Origin: JACQZU01 sp041908165
GTDB lineage: Bacteria > Acidobacteriota > Holophagae > Holophagales > Holophagaceae
Assembly: GCA_041908165.1 (NCBI GenBank)
Contig: JAYRFV010000070.1
Span: forward strand, 26,883 to 90,882
Direction: 5' to 3'
Length of the DNA: 64,000 nt
Shown: piece after piece, positions 51,401 to 59,272 of the stretch
How positions within the stretch are numbered: the stretch's first letter is position 1
Layout: every line of letters begins with the position of its first letter
Made by a program: the position numbers and the translations under genes
The notes under the pieces: model-generated
Told to the model about the DNA's origin: nothing
The model's database searches: none
Seen by the model: the letters and a program-made list of their open reading frames with translations, nothing else

Positions 51401-51677
51401 CTTCGCGGAAACGACCCTGGACGGCTACCGCCTGTTCCGCGAGGGCGACGCCCTGGTCGTCGAGGCCAAGCTGGGCGGCCGGCTCCTGCGGCTTTCGCGG
51501 ACCCCGCATGCCGCGACCTTCCGCACCCCGGACCTGGAGGCCGAGTTCGACCCCGTCAGCTACGTCCTGCGCGGTGCGGCGGTCCTGCGGCCCCTGGCCG
51601 AAGGCACCGTCCTCGACCTGCAGCCGCTCGGCACCCTGGCCGCCCTCCTCCACGCCGAGGCGGTGCTGCCGGGGTGA
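48417..51677 (+). CDS. ygfK: YgfK-type FAD/FeS oxidoreductase (putative selenate reductase)
   Basis: This 1086-residue protein follows the YgfK layout. An N-terminal dihydroorotate-dehydrogenase-like domain spans about 1-440. A GltD-like domain follows with 4Fe-4S ligands at about 446 (CQEACPAH), FAD site GAGAAGLSAA (about 539) and NAD(P) site GGGNSAMDAA (about 668). Two further Cys clusters come near the end: CLDCDDLCSLC (about 902) and CNDCGNCTPFCP (about 965). The family is named selenate reductase but in purine clusters is thought to pass electrons to a purine substrate, for example in reductive urate chemistry. It lies directly behind the Se-type xanthine dehydrogenase, so they probably work together. 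Confidence 0.9.
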   Translation: MDKPFRPIPLARLARWIFKGLEGDGTVLGLPRANFQVPDPRFAADFQGRPLAAPLGMAAGPHTQLAQNLVAGWLCGARFMELKTVQILDELEVARPCIDAADATFNCEWSQELKLEQSFQEYLNAWVLLHALAHRFGLPDPGTHFSMSVGYNLEGIQSPRVQAFIAAMRDAGPALDAAVAEVATVYPAVRDLAIPRRLSNHITLSTMHGCPPAEIERIATFLLTELEVHTWVKLNPTLLGPDRLRGLLNGTLGFDIEVPDLAFAHDPGYADALAMIRRLAALAEGRPEQFGLKLTNTLEVVNQRGVFPPAETMMYLSGRALHPLTLALASQLDRALGGKVPLSFCGGADAQNFADLVADGLGPVTVCTDLLKPGGYARLQQYLVNLAAAFDRVGAGSLSDYLARAGGTLPRHAAAAAQDPRYRARVRPLDFKGPRALGAFDCIAAPCQEACPAHQNIPDYLWHVAHGDPSASLQAILHTNPQPGITGSVCDHPCTEKCVRNFYDGPLAIREIKRFAFERGEAPTPLPEPPNGIAVAIIGAGAAGLSAAYYLARLGFDAQVFESRPHLGGMVGAVIPAYRLDGRAIGNDLQRLEQLGVKIHRGTGVGRDLSLADLRQNFRYVFLGLGAARGKRLGIPGEDAAGVFDALDFLDHVQDRAKDSLGRNVLVIGGGNSAMDAARSAVRLTPEGRVSLVYRRTRAEMPADPAEVHDCIEEGIGLRDLLAPARVVTESGKVVGLACTPMKLGERDASGRPRPVPSGEPEIVLPADTIIPAISQEPELGFLAELDLKRKRDGTLEVSDCGETSLPGFFAGGDVVRGPASVIHAIADGHRAALEIGRRHGRTLPPEPELDKSQSAAELMDRKARSAAPLTVPVLPLAQRGSFDEVLQSFPPESAAAEAARCLDCDDLCSLCVTVCPNRANIAYATPAMDLQVPVLVQRGGALQVETSRPFRIAQAVQILNLGDACNDCGNCTPFCPTSGAPYKDKPRIWDDPEAFAETTLDGYRLFREGDALVVEAKLGGRLLRLSRTPHAATFRTPDLEAEFDPVSYVLRGAAVLRPLAEGTVLDLQPLGTLAALLHAEAVLPG

Positions 51678-51707
51678 GGTCGGCGCGCGCCCGCCCCGTC
51701 TGGCGCC

Positions 51708-52718
51708 CTACAGCGTCTTGTGCGGCAGGCTCTCGATGCGGCTGGCCGGGGAGATCAGCACGTAGTTGAGCTTGCGCTGCAGTTCGCGGATGGTGTTGGC
51801 GCCGGCGTAGGTGAGGCCGGAGCGCAGGCCGCCGACGATGTCGGCGATGATCTCCTCCTCGTCCTCGCGGTAGGGCACGCGGGTGCTGACGCCCTCGGCG
51901 GTCTTCCAGCCGGTGAGGCCGCCCAGGTGGTCCTCGGCGGCCTCCTTGCTGGCCATGCCGCGGTAGATCTTGTGGGTGGGCCGGCCGTCGGCGCCGCGGA
52001 TCGGCTCGCCGGGGGTGGGCCGGGTGCCCGCCAGCATGCCGCCGACCATGACGAAGTCGGCGCCGAAGGCCAGCGCCTTGACGATGTCGCCGGGGGTGCG
52101 GATGCCGCCGTCGGCGACGATCGAGCGGTCGGCCCGGGCGCACTCCTGGATGGCGGTGAGCTGGGGCACGCCGAAGCCGGTCTTGATGCGGGTGGTGCAG
52201 ACGCTGCCGGGGCCGATGCCGACCTTGACGATGTCGGCCTTCACCGAGGCCAGGTAGTCGGCGCCGGCGTAGGTGGAGACGTTGCCGACCATGATGCAGG
52301 CGTTGGGCAGCACCTGGCGCATGCGCTTGACCATCTTGCCGACGTACTTGGCGTGGCCGTGGGCGACGTCGACGCAGAAGTACTCGGCGCCGGCGTCCCG
52401 CAGCGCCTCGACACGCTCCATCTCGGCCTCGGCGGTGCCCACCGAGACGAAGGCGCGGTGCGTGCAGCGGCGGAACATGGCCAGGTTCTCCTCCACCGAG
52501 CAGAACCGGTGCAGCACGCCGATGCCGCCGCGGGCCCCGATGAAGTCGGCCATGTCGTGCTCGGTGACGGTGTCCATGTTGGCGGTCATCACCGGCAGCT
52601 CCAGCCGCAGTTTGCCGGTCTTGTCGGTCATGCCGGTGTCGACGATCCGCCGCGACTCGTGGTGGTTGTAGGCGGGGACCAGCAGGACGTCGTCGAAGGT
52701 GATGGCGGTCTCGGGCAT
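51708..52718 (-). CDS. guaC: GMP reductase (IMPDH/GMPR family, no CBS domain)
   Basis: This 336-residue TIM-barrel enzyme has the IMPDH/GMPR catalytic loop GIGPGSVCTTRIKTGFG with the active Cys, plus FDDVLLVPAYN at the start. CBS domains, present in most IMP dehydrogenases, are absent. The TRIKTGFG spelling fits GMP reductase better than IMPDH (TRIVAGVG). GMP reductase makes IMP and ammonia from GMP, a logical step in purine breakdown. The ATG at 52718 is preceded by a GGGGGG run. It is the last gene of the leftward ABC system 2 operon, 11 bp after the permease stop. Confidence 0.85.
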   Translation of the reverse strand: MPETAITFDDVLLVPAYNHHESRRIVDTGMTDKTGKLRLELPVMTANMDTVTEHDMADFIGARGGIGVLHRFCSVEENLAMFRRCTHRAFVSVGTAEAEMERVEALRDAGAEYFCVDVAHGHAKYVGKMVKRMRQVLPNACIMVGNVSTYAGADYLASVKADIVKVGIGPGSVCTTRIKTGFGVPQLTAIQECARADRSIVADGGIRTPGDIVKALAFGADFVMVGGMLAGTRPTPGEPIRGADGRPTHKIYRGMASKEAAEDHLGGLTGWKTAEGVSTRVPYREDEEEIIADIVGGLRSGLTYAGANTIRELQRKLNYVLISPASRIESLPHKTL

Positions 52719-52729
52719 CGGCCCCCCGG

Positions 52730-53680
52730 TCAGTACCTCATCTCGCGGTTGTAGGGCACGCCCAGGCTGGTGGGGCCGCGCATGCGGGCCTTGCGGGCCA
52801 GGGCCAGCACCAGGATGACCAGGACGTAGGGCAGCATCACCGCGAATTCGTAGGGGAACTTGATGCCGCCGACCTGGATCGCCAGCTGCAGGGACTGGGC
52901 AAGGCTGAACAGCAGGGCGCCGCCGAGGATGCCGGTGGGGTTCCAGCGGCCGAAGTAGACCAGCGCCACGGCGATGAAGCCGCGCCCGGCCACCAGGTCG
53001 TCGGCGAACATCTTGGCCTGGCACAGGGACAGGTAGGCGCCGCCCAGGCCGGCCATGGCGCCGCCCAGCATCAGCGCCTGGGTGCGCACCCAGTTGACCG
53101 GGATGCCCATGCTGTCGGCGGCCCGGGGGTGGGTGCCGACGGCGCGGACCTTCAGCCCCCAGGGGGTGCGGTAGAGCAGGTACCAGCTCGCCGGCACCAG
53201 CAGGAAGGCCAGGTAGACCATCGGGTTGTGGTTGAACAGGATGCCGCCCAGGAAGGGGATCTTCGACAGGCCGGGGACCGGCCAGGCGGCCATCCCCTCG
53301 ACCCCGGTGACGCCGCCGATGAAGTGGCGGAACAGGGTGCCGGCCACGCCCCAGCCGAACATCTGCAGGCCGATGCCGGCGATGCCCTGGGAGGCGCGGA
53401 AGGTCACCGTGACCAGCGCGAACACCAGTCCCAGCAGCACGCCCGCGGCGATCGCCAGGGCGAAGCCGAAGAGGTTGCCGTAGGCGGCGTAGGCGCCGCC
53501 CTTGAGGACGTGCGGCGGCAGGAAGGCCAGGAAGGCGCCCATGCACATGATCCCTTCGCAGCCGAGGTTGAACACCCCGGCGCGCTGGTTGAACATCTCG
53601 CCGAGGGAGGCCAGCAGCAGCGCCACCGAGAACGGCACGCCGAGGGACAGGATGTTGAACAGCATGTCGCCCAGGTTCAT
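52730..53680 (-). CDS. ABC transporter permease, system 2 (second)
   Basis: This 316-residue permease has the NQRAGVFNLGCEGIMCMGA signature. Its ATG overlaps the stop of the preceding permease (ATGA), so the pair is coupled. It forms the channel of nucleoside transport system 2. The system 1 counterpart (42266) has the same fold but low residue identity by eye, so the two systems are not a recent duplication. Confidence 0.88.
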   Translation of the reverse strand: MNLGDMLFNILSLGVPFSVALLLASLGEMFNQRAGVFNLGCEGIMCMGAFLAFLPPHVLKGGAYAAYGNLFGFALAIAAGVLLGLVFALVTVTFRASQGIAGIGLQMFGWGVAGTLFRHFIGGVTGVEGMAAWPVPGLSKIPFLGGILFNHNPMVYLAFLLVPASWYLLYRTPWGLKVRAVGTHPRAADSMGIPVNWVRTQALMLGGAMAGLGGAYLSLCQAKMFADDLVAGRGFIAVALVYFGRWNPTGILGGALLFSLAQSLQLAIQVGGIKFPYEFAVMLPYVLVILVLALARKARMRGPTSLGVPYNREMRY

Positions 53681-54780
53681 GCCGGGCCTCCCTTGGTCCC
53701 GCGGCCGCGCAGCCGGGCGAAGAATCCGGCCACCCGGTCCATGGCGTAGGCGTTGTTCAGGTACATCTTGGCGGAGACGATGGCGAGAATGATCACGCCC
53801 TGCAGCACCAGGATCATGTTGGCGGGCACCCCGGCGGAGCGCTGGGTCATGTCGGCGCCCACCAGCAGCAGGCCGAAGAAGGCCGCGGCCGGCACGATCC
53901 CGGCCGGGTGCAGGGCCCCGAACAGGGCCACCACGATGCCGGCGAAGCCGTAGCCGGAGGAGATGTTCTCGATGGCGCGGTGGTGGACGCCGGCCACCTC
54001 GACCGCCCCGGCCAGGCCGGCGAAGCCCCCGGCCAGGACCATCGCGGTGACCAGCGAGCGCTCCACGTGGATGCCGGCGTAGCGGGCCGCCTTCGGCTCG
54101 GCGCCGGCAGCGCGCATCCTGTAGCCCCAGGTGGTGCGCCAGAGCAGGAAGTAGACGCCGACCGCCAGCACCAGGGCGAGGATCAGGCCGGTGTGCAGGC
54201 GGGTGCCCGGCACCAGCCGGCTGAGCCACGCTTCAACGGGCAGGCGCAGCGACTGCGGCGTGCCCGAGCCGGTTTCCAGCTCGCCGGGGTCGATCATCGG
54301 GCCGCGCAGCAGGTAGGTGTAGAACTGGGCGGCGATGTAGTTGAGCATCACCGTGCTGAGGATCTCGTTGACGCCGAGCTTGGCGCGGAGGATGCCGGCG
54401 ATGCCGGCCCAGAGGCCGCCGCCGACCACCCCGGCCAGCAGCATCATCGGCAGCAGCACCGCCTTGGGCAGGTGCGGGAAGGCCAGGGCGGTGGCGGTGG
54501 AGGCGAGGATCCCGACCATGATCTGGCCCTCGGCGCCGATGTTGATGATGCCGCTGCGGAAGGAGATGGCGATGCCGAGGGCCACCAGGATCAGCGGCAC
54601 GGCGCGGACGAGGATCTCGGAGATGCCGAACAGGTCCTGGAAGGGGCCGGTAAAGATGGTCGTGTAGGTGGCCAGCGGGCTGGCGCCGATGGCGAGCAGC
54701 ACGACCGCGCACACCACCGTGGCGGCGAAGGCGGCCAGCAGCACCAGGCCGGCGTTGTAGGCGAGCTTGAGCCTATTCAT
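53677..54780 (-). CDS. ABC transporter permease, system 2 (first)
   Basis: This 367-residue integral membrane protein has the IINIGAEGQIMVG signature and about nine to ten hydrophobic helices. It overlaps the ATPase stop by 8 bp and the following permease by 4 bp, a fully coupled operon. A CACGTGGA stretch inside it resembles half of a parS site but was rejected. Confidence 0.88.
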   Translation of the reverse strand: MNRLKLAYNAGLVLLAAFAATVVCAVVLLAIGASPLATYTTIFTGPFQDLFGISEILVRAVPLILVALGIAISFRSGIINIGAEGQIMVGILASTATALAFPHLPKAVLLPMMLLAGVVGGGLWAGIAGILRAKLGVNEILSTVMLNYIAAQFYTYLLRGPMIDPGELETGSGTPQSLRLPVEAWLSRLVPGTRLHTGLILALVLAVGVYFLLWRTTWGYRMRAAGAEPKAARYAGIHVERSLVTAMVLAGGFAGLAGAVEVAGVHHRAIENISSGYGFAGIVVALFGALHPAGIVPAAAFFGLLLVGADMTQRSAGVPANMILVLQGVIILAIVSAKMYLNNAYAMDRVAGFFARLRGRGTKGGPA

Positions 54781-56305
54781 CGACCACCCCCGCCATCAGC
54801 AGGCCCAGCCGCTCCCGGGTCGCCCCCTGGGCGGGCACGACCTTGAGGATCCGCCCCTTGTAGATCACCGCGATGCGGTCGGCGAGGTTCATGATCTCCT
54901 CCAGCTCCTCGGAGACGAGCAGGATGCCGCTGCCCTCGGCGCGGCGGGCCAGCAGCTGGCTGTGGATGAACTGGCCGGCGCCCATGTCGACGCCGCGGGT
55001 CGGGTAGACCGCCACCAGCACCTTGGGCGCCCGGGCCACCTCCCGCGCCAGGATCACCTTCTGGATGTTGCCGCCCGACAGCGAGCCGCCGGCGGCGGCG
55101 GTGGAGGCGCAGCGGATGTCGTAGTGCTCCCGGAGCGACTCGGCATTGCGGGCGATCTCGCCCAGCCGGAGGAAGCCGGCGGCGCTGAAGCGCGGGCCGG
55201 CGAAGTCCTTGAGCGCCAGGTTCTCCTTCACCGAGAAGCTGGGCACGATGCCCTCGTGGTGGCGGTCCTCGGGGATGTAGCCGAGGCCCGCGGCGATCAT
55301 CGCGGCGGGGCTGCGGTGGGTCATGTCCCGGCCGTGGAAGGTGACCGTCCCGCCTGCCACCGGGCGCAGGCCGGTGAGGGCCTCCGCCAGTTCGCGCTGG
55401 CCGTTGCCGGACACCCCGGCGAGGCCGAGGATCTCGCCGGCGCGCAGGTCCAGGTCGAGGCCATCGAGGGCGAAGTTGCCGCGGTCGCCGAGCACCCGCA
55501 GGCCCTCGGCGCGCAGCACCGTCCCGCCGTCGCCGCCGCCGGCCCCCTCGTTGTGCGGCAGCACCACTTCGTGGCCGGTCATCAGCGCCGCCAGCTCGGC
55601 GGTGCTGTGGTTGGCGGTGTGGCCGTTGAAGACGACCGCGCCGTGGCGGAGGATCGCCACCCGGTCCGACAGCTCCTTGACCTCGTTCAGCTTGTGGCTG
55701 ATGAAGATGATGGACAGCTCGGCGGTCATGCGCTTCAGGCGGTCGATGAGGTCGTCGGTCTCCTGCGGCGTCAGCGCCGAGGTGGGCTCGTCGAGGATCA
55801 GCAGCTGGGCGCCGAAGCACAAGGTCTTGACCAGCTCCACGCGCTGCTGCTCGCCCACCGACAGCTGCCACACGTAGGCATCGGGATTCACCGGCAGCTC
55901 GTGGTGGGCTGCGACCTCGAGGATCCGCGCGCGCGCCGACTTCAGGTCGAGGTTCATGAAGCGGTGCAGCTTCTTGAGGCCGAGGGCGACGTTCTCGGTG
56001 ACCGTGAGGTTGGGCACCAGCATGAAGTTCTGGTGCACCATGCCGATGCCCCGCGCGTAGGCGTCGTTGGGCGTGGGGAATTGGACCGGCCGGCCGTTCA
56101 GGAAGATGGATCCGGCGTCCGGCTGGTACAGGCCGGCGAGGATGTTCATCAGGGTCGACTTGCCGGCCCCGTTCTCGCCGACCAGGGCCAGCACCTCGCC
56201 CCTGCGGACCTCCATGGACACGTTGTCGCAGGCCAGGATGCCCGGGAAGCGCTTGGTGATGCCCTCGAGCCTGAGTTCGGTGATCGGATCGGCGGCGGCT
56301 TTCAT
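54773..56305 (-). CDS. Nucleoside/purine ABC transporter ATPase, system 2
   Basis: This 510-residue protein has two ABC domains like the system 1 protein. The first Walker A is GENGAGKS, with LSVGEQQRVEL and LLILDEPTS; the second half has GVSGNGQRELA and LSGGNIQKV. ATG 56305 is chosen because AGGAG lies 5 nt ahead; a GTG 6 bp upstream is an alternative. It heads the transporter part after the binding protein. Confidence 0.9.
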   Translation of the reverse strand: MKAAADPITELRLEGITKRFPGILACDNVSMEVRRGEVLALVGENGAGKSTLMNILAGLYQPDAGSIFLNGRPVQFPTPNDAYARGIGMVHQNFMLVPNLTVTENVALGLKKLHRFMNLDLKSARARILEVAAHHELPVNPDAYVWQLSVGEQQRVELVKTLCFGAQLLILDEPTSALTPQETDDLIDRLKRMTAELSIIFISHKLNEVKELSDRVAILRHGAVVFNGHTANHSTAELAALMTGHEVVLPHNEGAGGGDGGTVLRAEGLRVLGDRGNFALDGLDLDLRAGEILGLAGVSGNGQRELAEALTGLRPVAGGTVTFHGRDMTHRSPAAMIAAGLGYIPEDRHHEGIVPSFSVKENLALKDFAGPRFSAAGFLRLGEIARNAESLREHYDIRCASTAAAGGSLSGGNIQKVILAREVARAPKVLVAVYPTRGVDMGAGQFIHSQLLARRAEGSGILLVSEELEEIMNLADRIAVIYKGRILKVVPAQGATRERLGLLMAGVVDE

Positions 56306-56391
56306 CGGCACTCCTGGCGGAGGAGGGGCCCGGGAAGAACTTCGGCCCCGGCAGGCCTGGGCTCACCGGGGCCGAAGGTGTCCGGTGGGGG

Positions 56392-57393
56392 CTAGAACTT
56401 GACTTCCTTCCAGGCGATCGGAAGCTTGCCGGCGGTGAGGTCGGCCTTGGCCTTGTCCACGGCCTTGCGGATCGCGGGCGTCAGCGTGGCGGCGGGGGCC
56501 TTGTCGTTGTACTTGTAGACGAAGCCGCCGTTGGCGAAGGTCAGGGAGATGTTCTCCCCGCCGCGGACGCCGGCCTCGCGCTTGTCGATCAGCACTTCCA
56601 CGACGGCGCTGTAGTTGTAGCTGGCGGCGGCGAGCACCTTGAAGCTCTCCGGGACGCTGAGCTGGGAGGTGTCCTGGCCGACCCACCAGATCGGCTTGTT
56701 CTTGTATTCGGCCACGGCGCGCAGGGCGCCCAGGGCCTGCTGGGAGGACCCGGTGAGGAAGTCGGCGCCGGCCTTCACCTGGGTGTGGGCCAGTTCGGCG
56801 GCCTTGACGAAATCCCCGAAGCTGCCGGTGTGGGCGACCTTGACGTCGACCTTGGGGTTCACCGACTTGGCCCCGAGCACGAAGCCGCGGTCGTAGCGGG
56901 CGGCGTCGCCGCCATCCACCGGGCCGACCAGGCCGACGATGTTGGACTTGGTCACCATGCCGGCGATGATCCCGTTCAGGTAGCCGGTCTGCTCGCTGGC
57001 GGGCATGTAGGTGAAGACGTTCTTCGGTCCCACGTCGGCGCTGGTCCCGAACACGAAGGTGGTGGTCGGGTACTCGGCGGCCATCTCCAGCACCAGGTTC
57101 TTGTACTGGGCGCCGTGGCAGATGATGATGTCGAACTTCTTGGAGGCGTACTGGCGCGCGGCGGAGCCGGCGTCCACCGGCTTCATCTTCTCGGAGTAGT
57201 TGTACTCCACCAGGGCCGGGCCGTAGTTCTTCTGGACGGTCTTGATGGCGTCGTGCATGGCCTGGCACCAGCCCTTGTCGTCGACCGTCGACTCGACGAT
57301 CAGGGCGATCCGCACCTTGGATTTCGGGGGGGCGGCGAAAAGGCCGCTGGCAGCAACACCCAGGGCCGTGAGAGCTGAAAGGGTTCGGTTCAT
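56392..57393 (-). CDS. BMP family periplasmic substrate-binding protein, system 2
   Basis: This 333-residue protein has a signal peptide (LSALTALGVAASGLFA) and a BMP-type fold, with ALIVESTVDDKGWCQAMHD near the start and WVGQDTSQLSV in the second half. ATG 57393 follows AGGAGG at 7 nt spacing. It is the first gene of the system 2 operon, which then encodes the ATPase, two permeases and guaC. The ligand is most likely a purine nucleoside or base. Confidence 0.9.
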   Translation of the reverse strand: MNRTLSALTALGVAASGLFAAPPKSKVRIALIVESTVDDKGWCQAMHDAIKTVQKNYGPALVEYNYSEKMKPVDAGSAARQYASKKFDIIICHGAQYKNLVLEMAAEYPTTTFVFGTSADVGPKNVFTYMPASEQTGYLNGIIAGMVTKSNIVGLVGPVDGGDAARYDRGFVLGAKSVNPKVDVKVAHTGSFGDFVKAAELAHTQVKAGADFLTGSSQQALGALRAVAEYKNKPIWWVGQDTSQLSVPESFKVLAAASYNYSAVVEVLIDKREAGVRGGENISLTFANGGFVYKYNDKAPAATLTPAIRKAVDKAKADLTAGKLPIAWKEVKF

Positions 57394-57433
57394 TGCTTGC
57401 CTCCTGGGCAGGTATGGAGTGCCCAAATCTACC

Positions 57434-57487
57434 AGTTTTTTCGTTCAAGCTAAAAAATTTTCTACAACGAGGTATTTTTTGTTTATC
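57434..57487. promoter_or_regulatory. AT-rich divergent control region (BMP2 / deaminase)
   Basis: A T6 run, AAAAAATTTT (57452-57461) and a second T6 run followed by GTTTATCC lie between the divergent BMP and deaminase genes. A TTTAGC/TAGATT pair with 17-bp spacing is a weak leftward promoter. The composition matches the other island control regions. Confidence 0.4.
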
Positions 57488-57551
57488 CGCTCCCCGGAAG
57501 GTGGCCCGGGTGCCCTCGGAAGTGCTTCAATGACCCGTCCCTCCGGAACCG

Positions 57552-58055
57552 ATGCCGATGCGAAGCTCCCCCAGCCGCGACCAGATGCTGCAGCTCCTCC
57601 GGCGCGCCAACGCCGTCGCCCTGCGGGCCCTCGAGGCCGGCAGGCACCCCTTCGGCGCCTTGCTGGTGGCGCCCGACCACGAGACCGTGCTGCTTGAGCA
57701 GGGCAACCTGAGCGTGGTCGACCACGCCGAGGCGGTGCTGGCGCGGACGGCCTTCGCGCAGCACCCGTCCGGGTTCCTGTGGGACTGCACGCTGGTCACC
57801 ACCGTGGAGCCCTGCGCCATGTGCGCCGCCACCCAGTACTGGGCCCACATCGGCCGCCTGGTCTACGGGCTGGAGGAGCGCCAGCTTCTCGCCCTGACCG
57901 GGGCCAGCGAGGAGAACCCCACGCTGGACGTGCCGGCCCGCTCGATCTACGCCCGCGGGCAGAAGGCGATGGAGGTGTTCGGGCCCTTCCCGGAGCTGGA
58001 AGCGGAGATCAGCGCCGTGCACCAGGGGTTCTGGCGGTCCCCGGGCCGGGGATAG
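57552..58055 (+). CDS. CDA-type deaminase, probably guanine deaminase-like
   Basis: This 167-residue cytidine-deaminase-fold protein has the zinc site HAEAV (58-60) and PCAMC (87-91), with a Glu as the catalytic base. The HAE...PCAMC layout is shared by bacterial guanine deaminase GuaD, TadA and cytosine deaminases. It lacks obvious TadA tRNA-binding features. In this island guanine to xanthine is the needed step, so guanine deaminase is the best guess. It diverges from the BMP gene. The start could also be the ATG at 57558. Confidence 0.75.
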   Translation: MPMRSSPSRDQMLQLLRRANAVALRALEAGRHPFGALLVAPDHETVLLEQGNLSVVDHAEAVLARTAFAQHPSGFLWDCTLVTTVEPCAMCAATQYWAHIGRLVYGLEERQLLALTGASEENPTLDVPARSIYARGQKAMEVFGPFPELEAEISAVHQGFWRSPGRG

Positions 58056-58060
58056 GAACG

Positions 58061-58100
58061 GAAAAATATTTTATCGTCGCGGGAAAATTATTGATATTCA
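58061..58100. promoter_or_regulatory. AT-rich motif pair before the outer-membrane channel gene
   Basis: GGAAAAATATTTTATCG (58061-58077) and GGGAAAATTATTGAT (58082-58096) sit in tandem, 21 bp apart, at the start of the 244-bp gap. They match the AT-rich motif of the other island control regions. The rest of the gap is GC-rich with no strong -10. Confidence 0.45.
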
Positions 58101-58299
58101 GGGCGCGCCCCACTAGGTTCGTTTCCATGCGGGTCGTCCCATCGACCTCCGCATCCTGAATCCCATGAGCCCCCTGCCGGAATCCGAACCGAAACCACCC
58201 GCGCGCGCCACGCGCTGCCGGTTTCCGGGACCCTGCTTCCGCGCCGCCCTGAGCCTTCCGAACCACCCTTCCACCCCCCACCCTTCCAGGAGGACCTCC

Positions 58300-59211
58300 A
58301 TGCGCCATCCTTCCCTCGCCGTCCTCGGCGTCTGCACGCTGCTCGCCCTTCCGGCCCAGGCCGCGGACTGGAGCGACACCTACCTCGGCTACCGCTACGG
58401 CACGGCCTTCCAGGAACCCGCCAACCCGGATTCCATGGCCAAGAACATCTTCAACCTGACCCATGTGTCGGGCTATTCCCTCGGCGGCAACTTCTTCAGC
58501 GTCGACATGCTGACCTCCAGCGCCACCGACCCCTCCAACAACGCGGGGACCAACGCCAACTTCCAGAAGCAGGGCGCCCACGAAGTCTACGTCTCCTACA
58601 AGCACAACCTGAGCCTGGGCAAGGTGTTCAAGAAGAAGATCGACTTCGGCCCCGTGCGCGGGATGGACTTCTCCTTCGGCTTCGACTACGCCGCCAAGAA
58701 CACCACCTTCGCCCCGGCGGTCTACAAGCTGATGGCCGGCCCCACCTTCAACCTCAAGGTGCCGGGCTTCCTCAATGTCAGCCTGCTGTACTACAAGGAG
58801 AAGAACCACAACGCCTTTGGCGGATTCAGCGTCGCCAAGGGCGGCCGGACCGATGTGGTGTTCGACGCGACCTACCAGGTCGCCGCGGCCTGGGGCATCC
58901 CGGTCAAGCTCGGCGACGTCAACACCAGCGTGAAGGGCTTTGCCACCTTCACCGGCGCCAAGGGCAAGGACGGCGGCGGCGTCGACACCAAGCTCGAGTC
59001 CCTCATGCGCGCCTACTGGATGGTCGACGTGAGCCCGCTGCTCGGCACCAAGAAGGGCACCTGGCAGATCGGACCCGGGTTCGAATACTGGGACAACAAG
59101 TTCGGCGGCCCCACCTTCGCCACCGAGGCGGAAGCAGCGGCTTCGGGCACCGGCTCCAAGGTCAATCCCAAGACCACGTGCGTCATGGTCGCGCTGGAAA
59201 TCCACTTCTAG
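58300..59211 (+). CDS. Tsx-like outer-membrane nucleoside channel
   Basis: This 303-residue protein has a signal peptide (LGVCTLLALPAQA) and amphipathic beta strands, ending in LEIHF with a terminal aromatic residue as outer-membrane barrels do. DWSDTYLGYRYG and the sequence pattern resemble the Tsx/OmpK nucleoside-specific channel family (~270-300 residues). AGGAGG lies 5 nt before the ATG. In a purine island an outer-membrane nucleoside channel is expected. Family assignment is moderate. Confidence 0.7.
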   Translation: MRHPSLAVLGVCTLLALPAQAADWSDTYLGYRYGTAFQEPANPDSMAKNIFNLTHVSGYSLGGNFFSVDMLTSSATDPSNNAGTNANFQKQGAHEVYVSYKHNLSLGKVFKKKIDFGPVRGMDFSFGFDYAAKNTTFAPAVYKLMAGPTFNLKVPGFLNVSLLYYKEKNHNAFGGFSVAKGGRTDVVFDATYQVAAAWGIPVKLGDVNTSVKGFATFTGAKGKDGGGVDTKLESLMRAYWMVDVSPLLGTKKGTWQIGPGFEYWDNKFGGPTFATEAEAAASGTGSKVNPKTTCVMVALEIHF

Positions 59212-59272
59212 GCCGCACCGACGGCCCGCGCGGGGACGCCCTCCTCGCGCGGGCTGCTTCCAGGAACCCCGA

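Noticed and set aside
54059..54074. CTCCACGTGGAT resembling a parS half-palindrome
   Set aside because: Outer bases do not match the 16-mer and it lies in a permease coding region far from the other two sites.
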